Numbered from the stretch's first letter, positions 8,031-21,750 are shown. The stretch: 64,000 nt of DNA from VXMT01 sp965204835 (GCA_965204835.1 OZ242017.1:1984001-2048000); one strand, 5' to 3'. Program-made: numbers and translations. The notes: generated from the sequence alone by a model not told the origin.

Positions 8031-9955
8031 GCGACGGTCGCCTGTGGGCGCTGCAACTCGTCATCGCCGTGGCGCTGGTGGCGCTCTCGGTGCAGCTCGT
8101 GCGCATGCACCTCGTCGAACTTCCCGTCGCGCCCGAGGGCACAGACGCGCTCAGCGTCCGCGACATCCCGATCGACGCTCCGAGGGGGCTCGTCCTCGAC
8201 CGCGACGGCGAGGTGCTGGCTCGCAACGTGCCGCGATTCACCGTCGCGATCGTGCCCGGCGAGCTCCCGGCCGATGCCTCGGGCCGCCGGGCCGCGCTGA
8301 TGTCGGTCGAGGCGCAGACGGGCGTCCCGCTGCGCACGCTGGAACGCGCCATCAGCACCGGCCTCGCGAAGATCGACCCCCTCGTACCCGTCGAGGTGCA
8401 CACCGGGTTCGCGCTGCAGGACGCGATCGCCCTGCGCGCAGCGCTCTCGGCCGTGCCCGGCGTGCTCGTGCAGACCCGGGCCATGCGCCTCTACGGCGGC
8501 GGCGAGCTCCTCGGCCACATCCTCGGGCACGTCGGGCCGATCCCCGCCGAGAGCGCCGAGGAGTACCTGAGCGCCGGGTACCGCCTCGACGAGCGCGTCG
8601 GCCAGTCCGGCGTCGAGGCGATCTACGAGTCGGAACTCCGCGGCGAGCTCGGGCGGCGCGTCGTGCTGGCCGATCCCACCGGCCGGGAGGTCGACCAGCT
8701 GACACAGGTCGACGCCGTCGCGGGCGCGGACCTGGTGCTCAGCATCGACCTCGACCTCCAGCTCGCGACTGCCGAGGCGCTCGAGCGTGGCCTCGACGCC
8801 GGCCTCGAGGCCGCGCTGAACAGGCCGGACCGCCACGACCAGCCGCTCGAACGCGTCGGCGCTGCCGTGGTCATCGACGTGCGTACGGGCGAGCTGCTGG
8901 CGCTGGTTTCCTCCCCTTCCTTCGACGCGAATGCCTTCTCCGGGCTCTCCGCGGACGCCGACCGGGTCGCCTTGCTGACCCATGAGAGCCGCCCGCTGGT
9001 GCATCGCGCGTACCAGGAGGTGCGGTCGCCGGGCTCGATCTTCAAGCCGCTGGTCGGCGCCGCGGCGCTGCAGGAGGGGATCGCGACGCCATCGACGCGG
9101 ATCCGCAGCACCGGGGCGCTGACCGTCCAGAGCATCTACGACCCGGAGGTGACGTATACGTTCCGCGACTGGACGGCGCACGGCGTGCTCGACTTCTACG
9201 GCGGCCTCGTCCGGTCCTCGGACGTCTACTACTACTACCTCTCCGGCGGCTACGACGACCCGGACGGCTCATCGTTCGAGGGTCTCGGTGTGGAGCGCAT
9301 CGCGCGCTACGTGCGCGAGTTCGGGCTCGGCGCCGCCACGGGGCTCGACCTCCCCGGCGAGGCCGGGGGCCTGGTGCCGGACGGCGAGTGGAAGGAAGCA
9401 ACGTACGGCGAGCCGTGGGTGCTGGGAGACACGTACACCCTCGGCATCGGCCAGGGCTACCTGACGGTCACGCCGCTGCAGATGGCGGTGGCGGCAGCGG
9501 CCATCGCCAATGGCGGCGAGGTGCTCGTGCCGCGGGTGGCGCGCGGCTACCGCCTCGGCGACGACATCGAGCTCCTCCCGAAGCAGGTCGCCGGGTTGCT
9601 CCCCATCGACGCGGAGCACCTCGATGTGGTGCGCGAAGCCATGAAGCTCACCGCGGACGCCCCCCTGGGCACGGCGAGGCGCGGCGAGCCCGAGGGCATC
9701 ACCATCGCCGGCAAGACGGGCACCGCCGAGTTCGGACCGCAACACCCCGACGACGAATTCGACACGCACGGCTGGTTCATCGCCTTCGCGCCGTACGACG
9801 AGCCCGAGGTCGCGCTCGCGGTGTACCTCAACCACGGCTCCGGCGCCCTGCACGCCGCGCCGGTGGCGCACGACATCTTCGAGGCGTACTTCCACCCGCC
9901 GACCGCCCGGGTCGGGCCCATCGGGGCGCCGGACGCGACGGGCGACACACCGTGA
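8027..9955 (+). CDS. mrdA: Penicillin-binding protein 2, elongation transpeptidase
   Basis: 642 residues from the GTG at 8027, which overlaps the mreD stop; the longer open frame upstream lies inside mreD. One N-terminal membrane anchor (about 6-27), a pedestal domain beginning with IDAPRGLVLDRDGEVLARN, then the transpeptidase domain with SXXK at Ser337-Lys340 (GSIFK), SXD at 397-399 (SSD, the form usual in PBP2) and KTG at Lys563 (GKTGTAEF). It cross-links peptidoglycan during elongation with RodA, whose gene overlaps its stop by GTGA. Periplasmic/extracytoplasmic. Confidence 0.95.
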   Translation: MSDGRLWALQLVIAVALVALSVQLVRMHLVELPVAPEGTDALSVRDIPIDAPRGLVLDRDGEVLARNVPRFTVAIVPGELPADASGRRAALMSVEAQTGVPLRTLERAISTGLAKIDPLVPVEVHTGFALQDAIALRAALSAVPGVLVQTRAMRLYGGGELLGHILGHVGPIPAESAEEYLSAGYRLDERVGQSGVEAIYESELRGELGRRVVLADPTGREVDQLTQVDAVAGADLVLSIDLDLQLATAEALERGLDAGLEAALNRPDRHDQPLERVGAAVVIDVRTGELLALVSSPSFDANAFSGLSADADRVALLTHESRPLVHRAYQEVRSPGSIFKPLVGAAALQEGIATPSTRIRSTGALTVQSIYDPEVTYTFRDWTAHGVLDFYGGLVRSSDVYYYYLSGGYDDPDGSSFEGLGVERIARYVREFGLGAATGLDLPGEAGGLVPDGEWKEATYGEPWVLGDTYTLGIGQGYLTVTPLQMAVAAAAIANGGEVLVPRVARGYRLGDDIELLPKQVAGLLPIDAEHLDVVREAMKLTADAPLGTARRGEPEGITIAGKTGTAEFGPQHPDDEFDTHGWFIAFAPYDEPEVALAVYLNHGSGALHAAPVAHDIFEAYFHPPTARVGPIGAPDATGDTP

Positions 9956-11115
9956 TCGCGCCGCCGCCAGTTGCCCGAGCCGTCGCAGAGGCCTCGTTCC
10001 ATGTCCTGGTGCGCACTGACCGCGTGCTCTGGCTGGCGGTCGCGGCGCTCGCGAGCCTCGGGCTCCTGATGGCGTACTCGTCCTCGCTCGGCGAGACGCC
10101 GCACCCGACCGTCACGCCCGAGGCAGTCCGGCACGCCATCCTCGGCTCGGCGGGCGTCGTCGCGATGCTCGTGGCGGCGCGCATGGACTACCGGCTGCTG
10201 CGACGCGTCAGCGTGATCGGCTACCTCGGCGCTGCGGCGCTGCTGGTCGCCGTGGTCGCGATCGGCGAGTCCGAGTACGGCGCGCGGCGCTGGCTGGCCG
10301 TCGGCGGCTCGACGATCCAGCCGGCCGAGGCCGCCAAGCTTGCCCTCGTGGTCGCGCTGGCCGCCTACACGGCGTCGAGGCCGCCTCGCGCGGCGGCGCT
10401 GGCGGTGACGGGCGTGCTGCTGGCCGTGCTGGCCGCACCCGTGCTGGCGCAGCCGGACACCGGCACCACCGTCGTGCTGGTCGGCACGTGGGTGGGCGTG
10501 GTGATCGCGTGGGGGACGCCGTGGCGCACGCTCGCGGTGCTCTTCGCGATCCTGGGAGCGGCCCTCCCGCTCGCCTACGCCGTGCTGGTGCCCGACTACC
10601 AGCGCGAGCGACTGGCCGTGTTCCTCGATCCGACGCGGGACCCCCTCGGCAGTGGGTTCAGCCTCCGGCAGGTCGAGGCCGCGCTGGCCAGCGGCGGCAT
10701 CACCGGTGAAGGCCTCTTCCGTGGCGCGGAGTCACACCTCGCGAGCGTCAGCGCGCGGTCCAGCGACTTCATCTTTGCCGTGGTGGGCGAGGAGATAGGG
10801 GTCGGCGGCGGGCTCGTGGTGATCGCGCTCTTCGGCGTCGTGGCGTGGCGCGGCTTCGAGGCGGCGAGGCACGCGCCGGACCAGTTCGGCCGCATGCTGG
10901 CGGCCGGGCTGACGACGCTCATCGTGCTCCAGGCGTTCGTCAACGTGGCGGTCAACCTGCGACTGTTCCCCGCCACGGGGCTGCCGCTGCCGTTCGTGTC
11001 GGCGGGGGGCTCCGCGCTGCTCGTGATGTTCGTCGCGGTGGGCCTGCTGCAGAGCGTGCACAGCCAGCGCCTGCCGGCGCAGGGCATGCAGGCCGCGATG
11101 GACCGCGAGGGCTGA
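9952..11115 (+). CDS. rodA: Peptidoglycan glycosyltransferase RodA (SEDS family)
   Basis: 387 residues with about ten membrane helices. SEDS landmarks: YGARRWLAVGGSTIQPAE, KLALVVALAAY, QPDTGTTVVL, SHLASVSARSSDFIFAVVGEEIG and GLPLPFVSAGGSALL. It polymerises lipid II in concert with PBP2. The GTG start at 9952 overlaps mrdA; the apparent longer frame from 9388 is antisense-like noise inside mrdA. RodA rather than FtsW is inferred from the mre/PBP2 context. It ends the operon before a hairpin shared with clpC. Confidence 0.94.
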   Translation: MIAPPPVARAVAEASFHVLVRTDRVLWLAVAALASLGLLMAYSSSLGETPHPTVTPEAVRHAILGSAGVVAMLVAARMDYRLLRRVSVIGYLGAAALLVAVVAIGESEYGARRWLAVGGSTIQPAEAAKLALVVALAAYTASRPPRAAALAVTGVLLAVLAAPVLAQPDTGTTVVLVGTWVGVVIAWGTPWRTLAVLFAILGAALPLAYAVLVPDYQRERLAVFLDPTRDPLGSGFSLRQVEAALASGGITGEGLFRGAESHLASVSARSSDFIFAVVGEEIGVGGGLVVIALFGVVAWRGFEAARHAPDQFGRMLAAGLTTLIVLQAFVNVAVNLRLFPATGLPLPFVSAGGSALLVMFVAVGLLQSVHSQRLPAQGMQAAMDREG

Positions 11116-11155
11116 CGCCGCACGCCCGATCCGTACTCGGCACCGGCAACGCGAA

Positions 11156-11173
11156 GGCCGCCTCACGGCGGCC
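11156..11173. terminator. Hairpin between convergent rodA and clpC
   Basis: GGCCGCC and GGCGGCC pair perfectly (7 bp) around a TCAC loop. No U-tract follows on either side, so this is a GC-rich stem that may act weakly or with Rho. Confidence 0.5.
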
Positions 11174-11216
11174 CTCGGTGTGTGACTGAGACGCGCGCGC
11201 CGACGGGCGCGCCGCG

Positions 11217-13724
11217 CTAGGGCGCGAGTACGGGCTCCTGCTCCTCCTCCGCCGGAGGCTCCGGAGCCGCCTGTTTGATCTCCTCGGCCGTGACCTCGCC
11301 GTCGACGTAGTCGAGACGGATCGTGGAGCCCTCCTCGAAGTCGCCCTCGAGGAGCGCGTCGGAGAGCCGGTCCTCGACCTCGTTCTGGATGACGCGGCGC
11401 AACGGCCGCGCGCCGAAGACGGGGTCGAAGCCCTTCTCGCCCAGGTAGTCGAGGAGCACCTGCGAGACCTCGAGGGACATCTCCTTCTCCTTGAGGTTCT
11501 CGCGCACATCGCGCAGCTCGAGGTCGACGATCTGGCGGATATGGTCCTTGGCCAGCGCGTGGAAGACCACGGACTGGTCGATGCGGTTGAGGAACTCGGG
11601 CCGGAAGACGCGCTTCATCTCCTCGGTGACCTGATCCTTCATCCGCGTGTATTGCTGCTCGGCCGTCTTGACGTCGTCGCCGCTGGTGGTGAACCCGAAG
11701 CGCGTGTCCTTGCGGATCAGGTCCGAGCCAACGTTGGACGTCATGATGATGATGGTGTTGCGGAAGTCGACCTTGCGGCCCTTCGCGTCGGACAGGTGCC
11801 CGTCGTCGAAGATCTGGAGCAGCATGTTGAAGACGTCCGGGTGCGCCTTCTCGATCTCGTCCAGCAGGATCAGGCAGTAGCTGCGCCGCCGCACGAGGTC
11901 CGTGAGCTGCCCGCCGTCGTCGTAGCCGACGTAGCCGGGCGGTGACCCGACGAGCCGCGAGACGGTGTGCTTCTCCATGAACTCGGACATGTCCAGCCGG
12001 ACGATGTTGTCCTTCGACCCGAACATGAACTCGGAGAGCGTCTCGGCGAGGTAGGTCTTCCCGACGCCCGTCGGTCCGAGGAACATGAAGACTCCGATGG
12101 GGCGCTTCGGGTTCTTCAGACCGGCGCGCGCACGCCGGACGGCCTTCGCGACCGCGCCGATGGCCTCGTCCTGCCCGATCACGCGGTCGCGCAGGAACTG
12201 CTCCATCTCCAGCAGCCGCGCCGTCTCCTCCGAGGCGATCCGCGAGAGCGGGATGCCCGTCCACATGGAGACCACGTCGCGGATGTCCTCGTCGGACACC
12301 ATGAGCTGGTCGCCGGCGCGCTCGGTCTGCACCGCCTCCTCGAGCTCTTCGAGCTTCGACTGGAGGCGCACCTCGCGCTCGCGCAGCTCGGCGGCGTACT
12401 CGTACTGCTGGTTCGCGATCGCCTGGTCCTTCTCGCGTCGCAGCGCCTCGATGCCCTTGGTGGCCTCGCGCACCGACGGGGGCGTCGAGTGGCGGCGGAT
12501 GCGCACGCGCGCCGACGCCTCGTCGATGAGGTCAATGGCCTTGTCGGGCAGGAAGCGGTCCGAGACGTACCGCTGGGACAGCTCGGCTGCCGCCTTGAGC
12601 GCCTCGTCGGCGATCTGGAGCTTGTGGTGGTCCTCGTAGGCGCCACGCACGCCCTTCAGGATCTCGACGGTCTCCTCGACGCTCGGCTCGTCCACGCGGA
12701 CGGGCTGGAAGCGGCGCTCGAGCGCGGCGTCGCGCTCGATGTGCTTGCGGTACTCGTCCAGCGTCGTCGCGCCGATGGCCTGCAACTCGCCTCGGGCGAG
12801 CGCGGGCTTGAGGATGTTCGCCGCGTCGACGGCGCCTTCGGCGGCGCCCGCGCCGACGAGCATGTGCAGCTCGTCGATGAAGAGGATGCAGTTCTTGGCG
12901 GAGCGGATCTCCTCGATGACCTTCTTCAGGCGCTCCTCGAACTCGCCGCGGTACTTCGTGCCGGCGACGAGCGAGCCGATGTCGAGGGTGAGCATGCGCT
13001 TGCCGAGCAGCGTGTCGGGCGTGCTGCCCTGCACGATGCGGTGCGCGAGGCCCTCGGCGATCGAGGTCTTCCCCACGCCGGGCTCGCCGATGAGCACGGG
13101 GTTGTTCTTGGTGCGGCGCGACAGGATTTGCACGACGCGCTCGATCTCGGTCTCACGGCCGATCACCGGGTCGAGCTGGCCGCTGCGCGCGGCGGCGGTG
13201 AGGTCGACGCCGAGCTGGTCGAGCGTCGGGGTGCGGGCGGTCTGGCGCCCGCCGGAGCCGGAGGCCGCGGCCTGCGGCTGGGTCTGCGCGAGGATGCGCG
13301 TGGTCTCGCCGCGCACCCGCTCCAGGTTCACGCCGAGGCTCTCGAGCACGCCCGCGGCGATGCCCTCGCCCTCGCGGACGAGGCCGAGCAGCAGGTGCTC
13401 GGTGCCGATGTACGAGTGGTTGAGGCGGCGGGCTTCGTCGACGGCCAGCTCGATGACGCGCTTGGCGCGCGGCGTGAGCCCGATCTCACCGCTGGTGGTG
13501 CGTTCGCCCCGGCCGATGATGAACTCAACGGCCGAGCGGACCTTGTTGAGCTCCACGCCCAGGTTCCCGAGGACCTTGGCGGCTACGCCGTCGCCCTCCC
13601 GCACCAGCCCGAGCAGCAGGTGCTCGGTGCCGATGTAGTTGTGGTTGAAGCGTTGCGCTTCTTCCTGCGCGAGCGTCAGGACCCTGCGGGCCCGCTCCGT
13701 GAACTTGTCAAAGCGATCAGCCAT
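11217..13724 (-). CDS. clpC: ATP-dependent Clp protease ATPase subunit ClpC
   Basis: 835 residues. Two N-terminal Clp repeats (each with NYIGTEHLLLGLVREG or a close copy), D1 AAA+ domain with GEPGVGKTS and ILFIDELH, a middle domain with a UVR-like motif (QQYEYAAELRERE), D2 AAA+ domain with GPTGVGKTY and LILLDEIEKAH, and the C-terminal small domain. A hexameric unfoldase that feeds ClpP; the UVR segment and M-domain place it with ClpC, not ClpB. A GGGAG site precedes the ATG. It follows rpsA by 176 bp on the same strand. Confidence 0.97.
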   Translation of the reverse strand: MADRFDKFTERARRVLTLAQEEAQRFNHNYIGTEHLLLGLVREGDGVAAKVLGNLGVELNKVRSAVEFIIGRGERTTSGEIGLTPRAKRVIELAVDEARRLNHSYIGTEHLLLGLVREGEGIAAGVLESLGVNLERVRGETTRILAQTQPQAAASGSGGRQTARTPTLDQLGVDLTAAARSGQLDPVIGRETEIERVVQILSRRTKNNPVLIGEPGVGKTSIAEGLAHRIVQGSTPDTLLGKRMLTLDIGSLVAGTKYRGEFEERLKKVIEEIRSAKNCILFIDELHMLVGAGAAEGAVDAANILKPALARGELQAIGATTLDEYRKHIERDAALERRFQPVRVDEPSVEETVEILKGVRGAYEDHHKLQIADEALKAAAELSQRYVSDRFLPDKAIDLIDEASARVRIRRHSTPPSVREATKGIEALRREKDQAIANQQYEYAAELREREVRLQSKLEELEEAVQTERAGDQLMVSDEDIRDVVSMWTGIPLSRIASEETARLLEMEQFLRDRVIGQDEAIGAVAKAVRRARAGLKNPKRPIGVFMFLGPTGVGKTYLAETLSEFMFGSKDNIVRLDMSEFMEKHTVSRLVGSPPGYVGYDDGGQLTDLVRRRSYCLILLDEIEKAHPDVFNMLLQIFDDGHLSDAKGRKVDFRNTIIIMTSNVGSDLIRKDTRFGFTTSGDDVKTAEQQYTRMKDQVTEEMKRVFRPEFLNRIDQSVVFHALAKDHIRQIVDLELRDVRENLKEKEMSLEVSQVLLDYLGEKGFDPVFGARPLRRVIQNEVEDRLSDALLEGDFEEGSTIRLDYVDGEVTAEEIKQAAPEPPAEEEQEPVLAP

Positions 13725-13900
13725 CGCGGACTCCCGTCCGTGCCGGTGTCTAGGCTACCACGGCCCGATTTTGAGCACGATCAGCGGATGTAATGGAACC
13801 CTCGAGGCCGCCGTCACAGTCCGGCCAACACCCACCGCTCACCCCCCGCACGCGCCGGGCGCGCGCGGGGGCTGGTGACCGGTTCGAGGGCGAGGCGGGG

Positions 13901-15526
13901 CTAGTCGTCCGACTCGGCGGAGTCGGAGGAGTCGGACGACTCCTGCGCGTCGGCGAGCTCGGCCTGCGCCTGCTGCATCGCGGCGGCCATCGCCGTGAGC
14001 GGCGGGGCGTCGTCGCGGTGCGAGCTCTGCTGCCGGCCGCCACCGCCGCCGCCGCGCGAGGCATCACGCGCCTTGCGGCGGGCGTCCAGCTCCTCGCGGC
14101 GCTGCGCGTAGCGCTCCTCCGCGGCCGCGGACTCCTCCGGGAACTTCTCGCGCGCCTCGTCGGGCAGCTGCACCACGCGGCCGCCGTCGTCGAACTGCCA
14201 GCCGAGGATCTCGGCCTGCGACCGCGCCTCGCGCAGCGAGAGGCCCAGGCGGTGCCGGTCCTGCTCGATGCGCACGATCTTGAGCGGCAGCACGTCGCCC
14301 TCGGCGAGCACTTCCTCGGGGTGGTTGATGCGCCGGTCGACGATCTCCGATACGTGCGCGAGCCCCTCGACGGGACCGGGCAGCCTCGTGAACGCGCCGA
14401 ACGCGACCAGCTTGGTGACGACACCCGGCACCACGTCGCCGACGTGGTACTGGGCGATGAGGTCCTGCCACTGCTCGGGGGCGGCGCGCCGGATGGAGAG
14501 CGCGATCTTCTTGTTCTCGCGGTCGACGCGCATGACGAAGACGTCGATCTCCTGGCCGACCTTGAAGAGCTCCTCGGGGTCGCTGTTGCGGTCCCAGGAG
14601 AGCTCGGAGAGGTGGGCGAGGCCGTCGGCGCCACCGAGGTCGACGAAGACGCCGAAGTTGCGGATCGAGGTGATCTTGCCGGTGCGGATCTCGCCCTCGG
14701 CGAGCTCCTCGAGCAGGCGCTCCTTCTGGGCGGCGCGCCACTCCTGCATGGCCGCGCGCTCCGACAGGATGGCGCGGTTGCGGCGGCGGTTGATCTCGAT
14801 GACCTTCATGCGGAGGCTGCGGCCGACCATCTCCGAGAGCGGGTTCGCGCCCTCGGTGCCGGGCTTGGCGCCCACCACCTGAGACATCGGGATGAAGGCG
14901 TTCACGCCCTCGACGTTGGCGAGCAGGCCGCCCTTGTTGAAGCCCGTGATCTCCGCGTCGAAGATCTCGCCGCTCTCGAAGCGCTCCTGCAGCACCCGCC
15001 AGCCCTGCTCGCCGCGCGCGCGGTCGATCGAGAGGAGCACCTGGCCCTCCTCGGTCTCCGGCTGCAGCACGTACACGAGCAGCTTGTCGCCGATGTGGAT
15101 GCGGGACAGCGGGTCCGCGCCCATCGAGTGCATCTCGTGCGTCGGCACGACACCCTCGGACTTGGAGCCGATGTCGACGAGGTCGACGAGCACACCTTCA
15201 CGCTCGACACCCATGACCAGGCCTTCGACGACCTCGCCGCGGCGAAGCTGGCGCGGTTCGGGAGCCTCGCCGGAGGCGAGGAGCTCGGCCATGTCGACGA
15301 TCTCGGGCTCGGCCGTGGCCGTTGCCGTGGCGGGCTCAGCGGTAGCCGTGGCGGCTGGAGCTGTGGCGACAGGCGCTGCGGCCGGCGCCGCGACGGGCGC
15401 GGGAGCCTCAGGGGCTGGCGGTGGAGCCTCGGTCGGTGGTGTCTCGGGAGCGCCGGGTGCGGCGCTGGTCGGCGGTTCGGTCTGCTCGGACGTGGGCGAT
15501 GTGGTCAAACTACGTGGGCCTCCCAT
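13901..15526 (-). CDS. rpsA: 30S ribosomal protein S1 with Ala/Pro/Thr-rich N-terminal extension
   Basis: 541 residues with four S1/OB domains: about 98-165 (GEVVEGLVMGVEREGVLVD), 182-250 (AEITGFNKGGLLANVEG), 275-345 (ITSIRNFGVFVDLGGADG) and 360-430 (VTKLVAFGAFTRLPGPVEG). S1 recruits structured mRNAs to the 30S subunit. A low-complexity Pro/Ala/Thr stretch of about 75 residues precedes domain 1, and a Gly/Arg then Ser/Asp/Glu tail follows domain 4. Having four rather than six domains matches many non-proteobacterial S1 proteins. The gene lies directly downstream of the rRNA locus but has its own -10 candidate. Confidence 0.93.
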   Translation of the reverse strand: MGGPRSLTTSPTSEQTEPPTSAAPGAPETPPTEAPPPAPEAPAPVAAPAAAPVATAPAATATAEPATATATAEPEIVDMAELLASGEAPEPRQLRRGEVVEGLVMGVEREGVLVDLVDIGSKSEGVVPTHEMHSMGADPLSRIHIGDKLLVYVLQPETEEGQVLLSIDRARGEQGWRVLQERFESGEIFDAEITGFNKGGLLANVEGVNAFIPMSQVVGAKPGTEGANPLSEMVGRSLRMKVIEINRRRNRAILSERAAMQEWRAAQKERLLEELAEGEIRTGKITSIRNFGVFVDLGGADGLAHLSELSWDRNSDPEELFKVGQEIDVFVMRVDRENKKIALSIRRAAPEQWQDLIAQYHVGDVVPGVVTKLVAFGAFTRLPGPVEGLAHVSEIVDRRINHPEEVLAEGDVLPLKIVRIEQDRHRLGLSLREARSQAEILGWQFDDGGRVVQLPDEAREKFPEESAAAEERYAQRREELDARRKARDASRGGGGGGRQQSSHRDDAPPLTAMAAAMQQAQAELADAQESSDSSDSAESDD

Positions 15527-15573
15527 GCTTGGTTTCGCGCCGCACCCCGCGAGGGGATAGGGCGACGCGCTCG

Positions 15574-15579
15574 ATCATA
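15574..15579 (-). promoter_or_regulatory. Candidate -10 box of rpsA
   Basis: TATGAT within GGTATATGATCG, about 48 nt before the rpsA ATG on the minus strand. No clear -35 at normal spacing. Confidence 0.45.
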
Positions 15580-15642
15580 TACCACGCGCGCGTGAAGCGC
15601 CCCGCGAGGTGCGAGCCAGGGCCGGCGGCGGACTGCGTCGGC

Positions 15643-15692
15643 ATCCCGGGGAGCCCGGGATCACGCAGACCCGCCTCAGCAAGGCGGGTCTG
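15643..15692 (-). terminator. Tandem hairpins ending the rRNA/5S transcript
   Basis: Just after 5S on the minus strand, CAGACCCGCC and GGCGGGTCTG (15683-15692 with 15666-15675) form a perfect 10-bp stem with a 7-nt loop. A second stem, ATCCCGGG/CCCGGGAT (8 bp, 3-nt loop), follows at 15643-15661. Neither has a long U-tract, but two strong stems in series at this place are best read as the rRNA terminator. Confidence 0.7.
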
Positions 15693-15699
15693 TGTTGGG

Positions 15700-15818
15700 T
15701 CCTGGCGATGGCCTATTTTCCGCGCCCAGTTGCCCGGGGAGTATCGTCAGCGCTGCGGCGTTTCACTTCCGTGTTCGGGATGAGAACGGGTGGTTCCACC
15801 GCGCTCTAACCACCAGGA
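15700..15818 (-). rRNA. rrf: 5S ribosomal RNA
   Basis: About 119 nt. The ends TCCTGG and CCAGGA pair as the terminal helix. Internally the conserved CCCGAACACGGAAG loop and the GGGAGTATCG-type helix on the complementary strand are typical of 5S. It lies 209 bp beyond tRNA-fMet, separated from it by a terminator-like hairpin, and has its own promoter candidate whose predicted start coincides with the 5' end given here. Confidence 0.93.
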
Positions 15819-15824
15819 CTACCT

Positions 15825-15853
15825 ACTATCGAGCGTCCGCGCGCGAGCCGCAA
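15825..15853 (-). promoter_or_regulatory. Candidate promoter of 5S rRNA
   Basis: On the minus strand: -35 TTGCGG (15848-15853), 17-bp spacer, -10 GATAGT (15825-15830), then 6 nt to the 5S 5' end at 15818. This places +1 on the mature 5' end of 5S. Confidence 0.55.
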
Positions 15854-15989
15854 GCGGCCCCGCATGCCCGGCGCCGCCAAGTCGCCCCGCTGCACCGAGG
15901 CCCGCGCCGGGACGACGGGAGCTGCGTCGGAGCGGGCTGCCGCGCCGAGACGCAAAGCCGGCCCGGGGACGTGAACTGGCCGCGGACGC

Positions 15990-16017
15990 AAAACGGGCGG
16001 AGCATCTGCTCCGCCCG
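15990..16017 (-). terminator. Intrinsic terminator between tRNA-fMet and 5S
   Basis: CGGGCGGAGCA and TGCTCCGCCCG are perfect inverted copies separated by 2 nt, giving a stem of about 10 bp with a 4-nt loop, followed on the minus strand by TTTT. It lies 10 nt beyond tRNA-fMet and upstream of 5S, an odd place within an rRNA operon. Confidence 0.65.
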
Positions 16018-16027
16018 GTCGTTGGTT

Positions 16028-16102
16028 TGGTAGCGGGAGAGGGATTCGAACCCCCGACCTTCGGGTTATGAGCCCGATGAGCTACCGCTGCTCCATCCCG
16101 CG
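16028..16102 (-). tRNA. Initiator tRNA-fMet (CAT)
   Basis: 75 nt including CCA. Anticodon loop CTCATAA. Initiator marks: three G-C pairs (GGG/CCC) next to the anticodon loop, the A11-U24 pair in the D stem, and an unpaired first position. Here position 1/72 is C with U, instead of the C with A of many bacteria. It lies between 23S and 5S in the rRNA locus. Confidence 0.93.
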
Positions 16103-16241
16103 TCGCTCGCATACGAGTATAGCACGAGCCGCCCCGGTGAGGGGGCGGCGTGTGGCCTGCACACGGGAGAGCGCACGAGCGGTGACGGCTACGGGAAGTG
16201 GAGTTGACGGCGGGCGGGCGATCACGGAGGAGCCTGATGAA

Positions 16242-19179
<2,938 letters not shown>

Positions 19180-19436
19180 TTCGTCAGGCACTCCCGCGAT
19201 CGAAATTGCCACCGTGCCCGCACGTACCCCTCGAGGTCCGCGCCGGCCGGCGGGTTCCCGCTCGCCGTCGTACTCCAACTGTGTTTCTCGTAGCTTGTTT
19301 TGCGCTCGTTGCGCTCTTCCGTTGTGAAGGTGCCGGCCCGGGAGCGCTTCGCTCCCGCTCAGGACGCCGCCGGCGGCTCTCGCCGCGGCTGCGTTTCCCG
19401 CTGTGATGTGTGTGCCGCTGCCCGATAGCTAGTTGG

Positions 19437-19512
19437 TGGTGGAGCCGGGGGGACTCGAACCCCCGACTTCCGCCTTGCAAAGGCGGCGCTCTCCCAGCTG
19501 AGCTACGGCCCC
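19437..19512 (-). tRNA. tRNA-Ala (TGC)
   Basis: 76 nt with encoded CCA. Anticodon TGC in loop TTTGCAA and the G3-U70 identity pair in the acceptor stem. In the 16S-23S spacer, nearer 23S. The 257-bp gap to 23S includes a GC-rich hairpin at 19339-19357 (CGGGAGCG/CGCTCCCG, 3-nt loop), perhaps a processing stem. Confidence 0.97.
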
Positions 19513-19552
19513 ACGCCCCACCGCCCGCCACTCGTGGCCAGGCTGGGGGTGC

Positions 19553-19629
19553 TGGTGGGCCATCCTGGATTCGAACCAGGGACCTCAGTCTTATCAGGAC
19601 TGCGCTCTAACCAACTGAGCTAATGGCCC
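19553..19629 (-). tRNA. tRNA-Ile (GAT)
   Basis: 77 nt with encoded CCA. Anticodon GAT in loop CTGATAA; all stems pair. First tRNA of the 16S-23S spacer, 296 bp after 16S, 40 bp before tRNA-Ala. I see nothing else recognisable in the 16S-tRNAIle gap. Confidence 0.97.
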
Positions 19630-19925
19630 GGCGCTGCCCGGAGGCTGTCACCGTCCTCCCGCCCCGTACAGGCCGCCCCCATCGGGGGGCGCCCCAGCCG
19701 CGGCGGGAGGTTGCGGGCACATCAACCGTTGGATAGCAGTCAGAAGCGGCGCGCCGATCCCACGCGCGGTGCGCATCACCAGCTCCGGCCACCGGGGCGC
19801 GCACAGCCCCGTGCCCCGGGAACCTCGAGGGTCCCTGGAGCGGCCGGCAGCCGATCGACCTGGGTACTGTACCGGCCCCAACCGCACACCGTGCGGAGGG
19901 GGAGATCCGGCAGAGGTATCCCTAG

Positions 19926-21412
<1,487 letters not shown>

Positions 21413-21655
21413 ATTCGCTTCCGTGAAACTTGGTTCCGTTGGGAGCTCGGCCGTTCGCCCACCGGGTCCGCTCACGCGCACTCGCCGAGGACCGACCGGA
21501 GAGTCGTCCTTGCACTGCGCACCCAACCCCGCCGAACACCCCGAGGGGCGCTCCGGCTGGCCGGGCGCAGGTCATGACGGGAATCTCTGTTCCCGCTTCT
21601 GGCTGCTATCCAAGTGTTAATGTGCCGCAGCCGCCCTCGGGCAGGCCGTCGAATG

Positions 21656-21683
21656 ATCGTAACGCTCCCACGGCGTGCGTCAA
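21656..21683 (-). promoter_or_regulatory. Candidate rRNA operon promoter
   Basis: Minus strand: -35 TTGACG (21678-21683), 16-bp spacer, -10 TACGAT (21656-21661). The predicted start near 21649 leaves a leader of about 237 nt before 16S. The leader includes an inverted repeat CGGGAA/TTCCCG. The 338-bp stretch between tilS and 16S holds no gene. Confidence 0.6.
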
Positions 21684-21750
21684 GACCCCCACACCGGACA
21701 TCGAGGAGATCCAGGCCCGGAATCGCCTTTCGGCTGCCCACAGGCACGCG

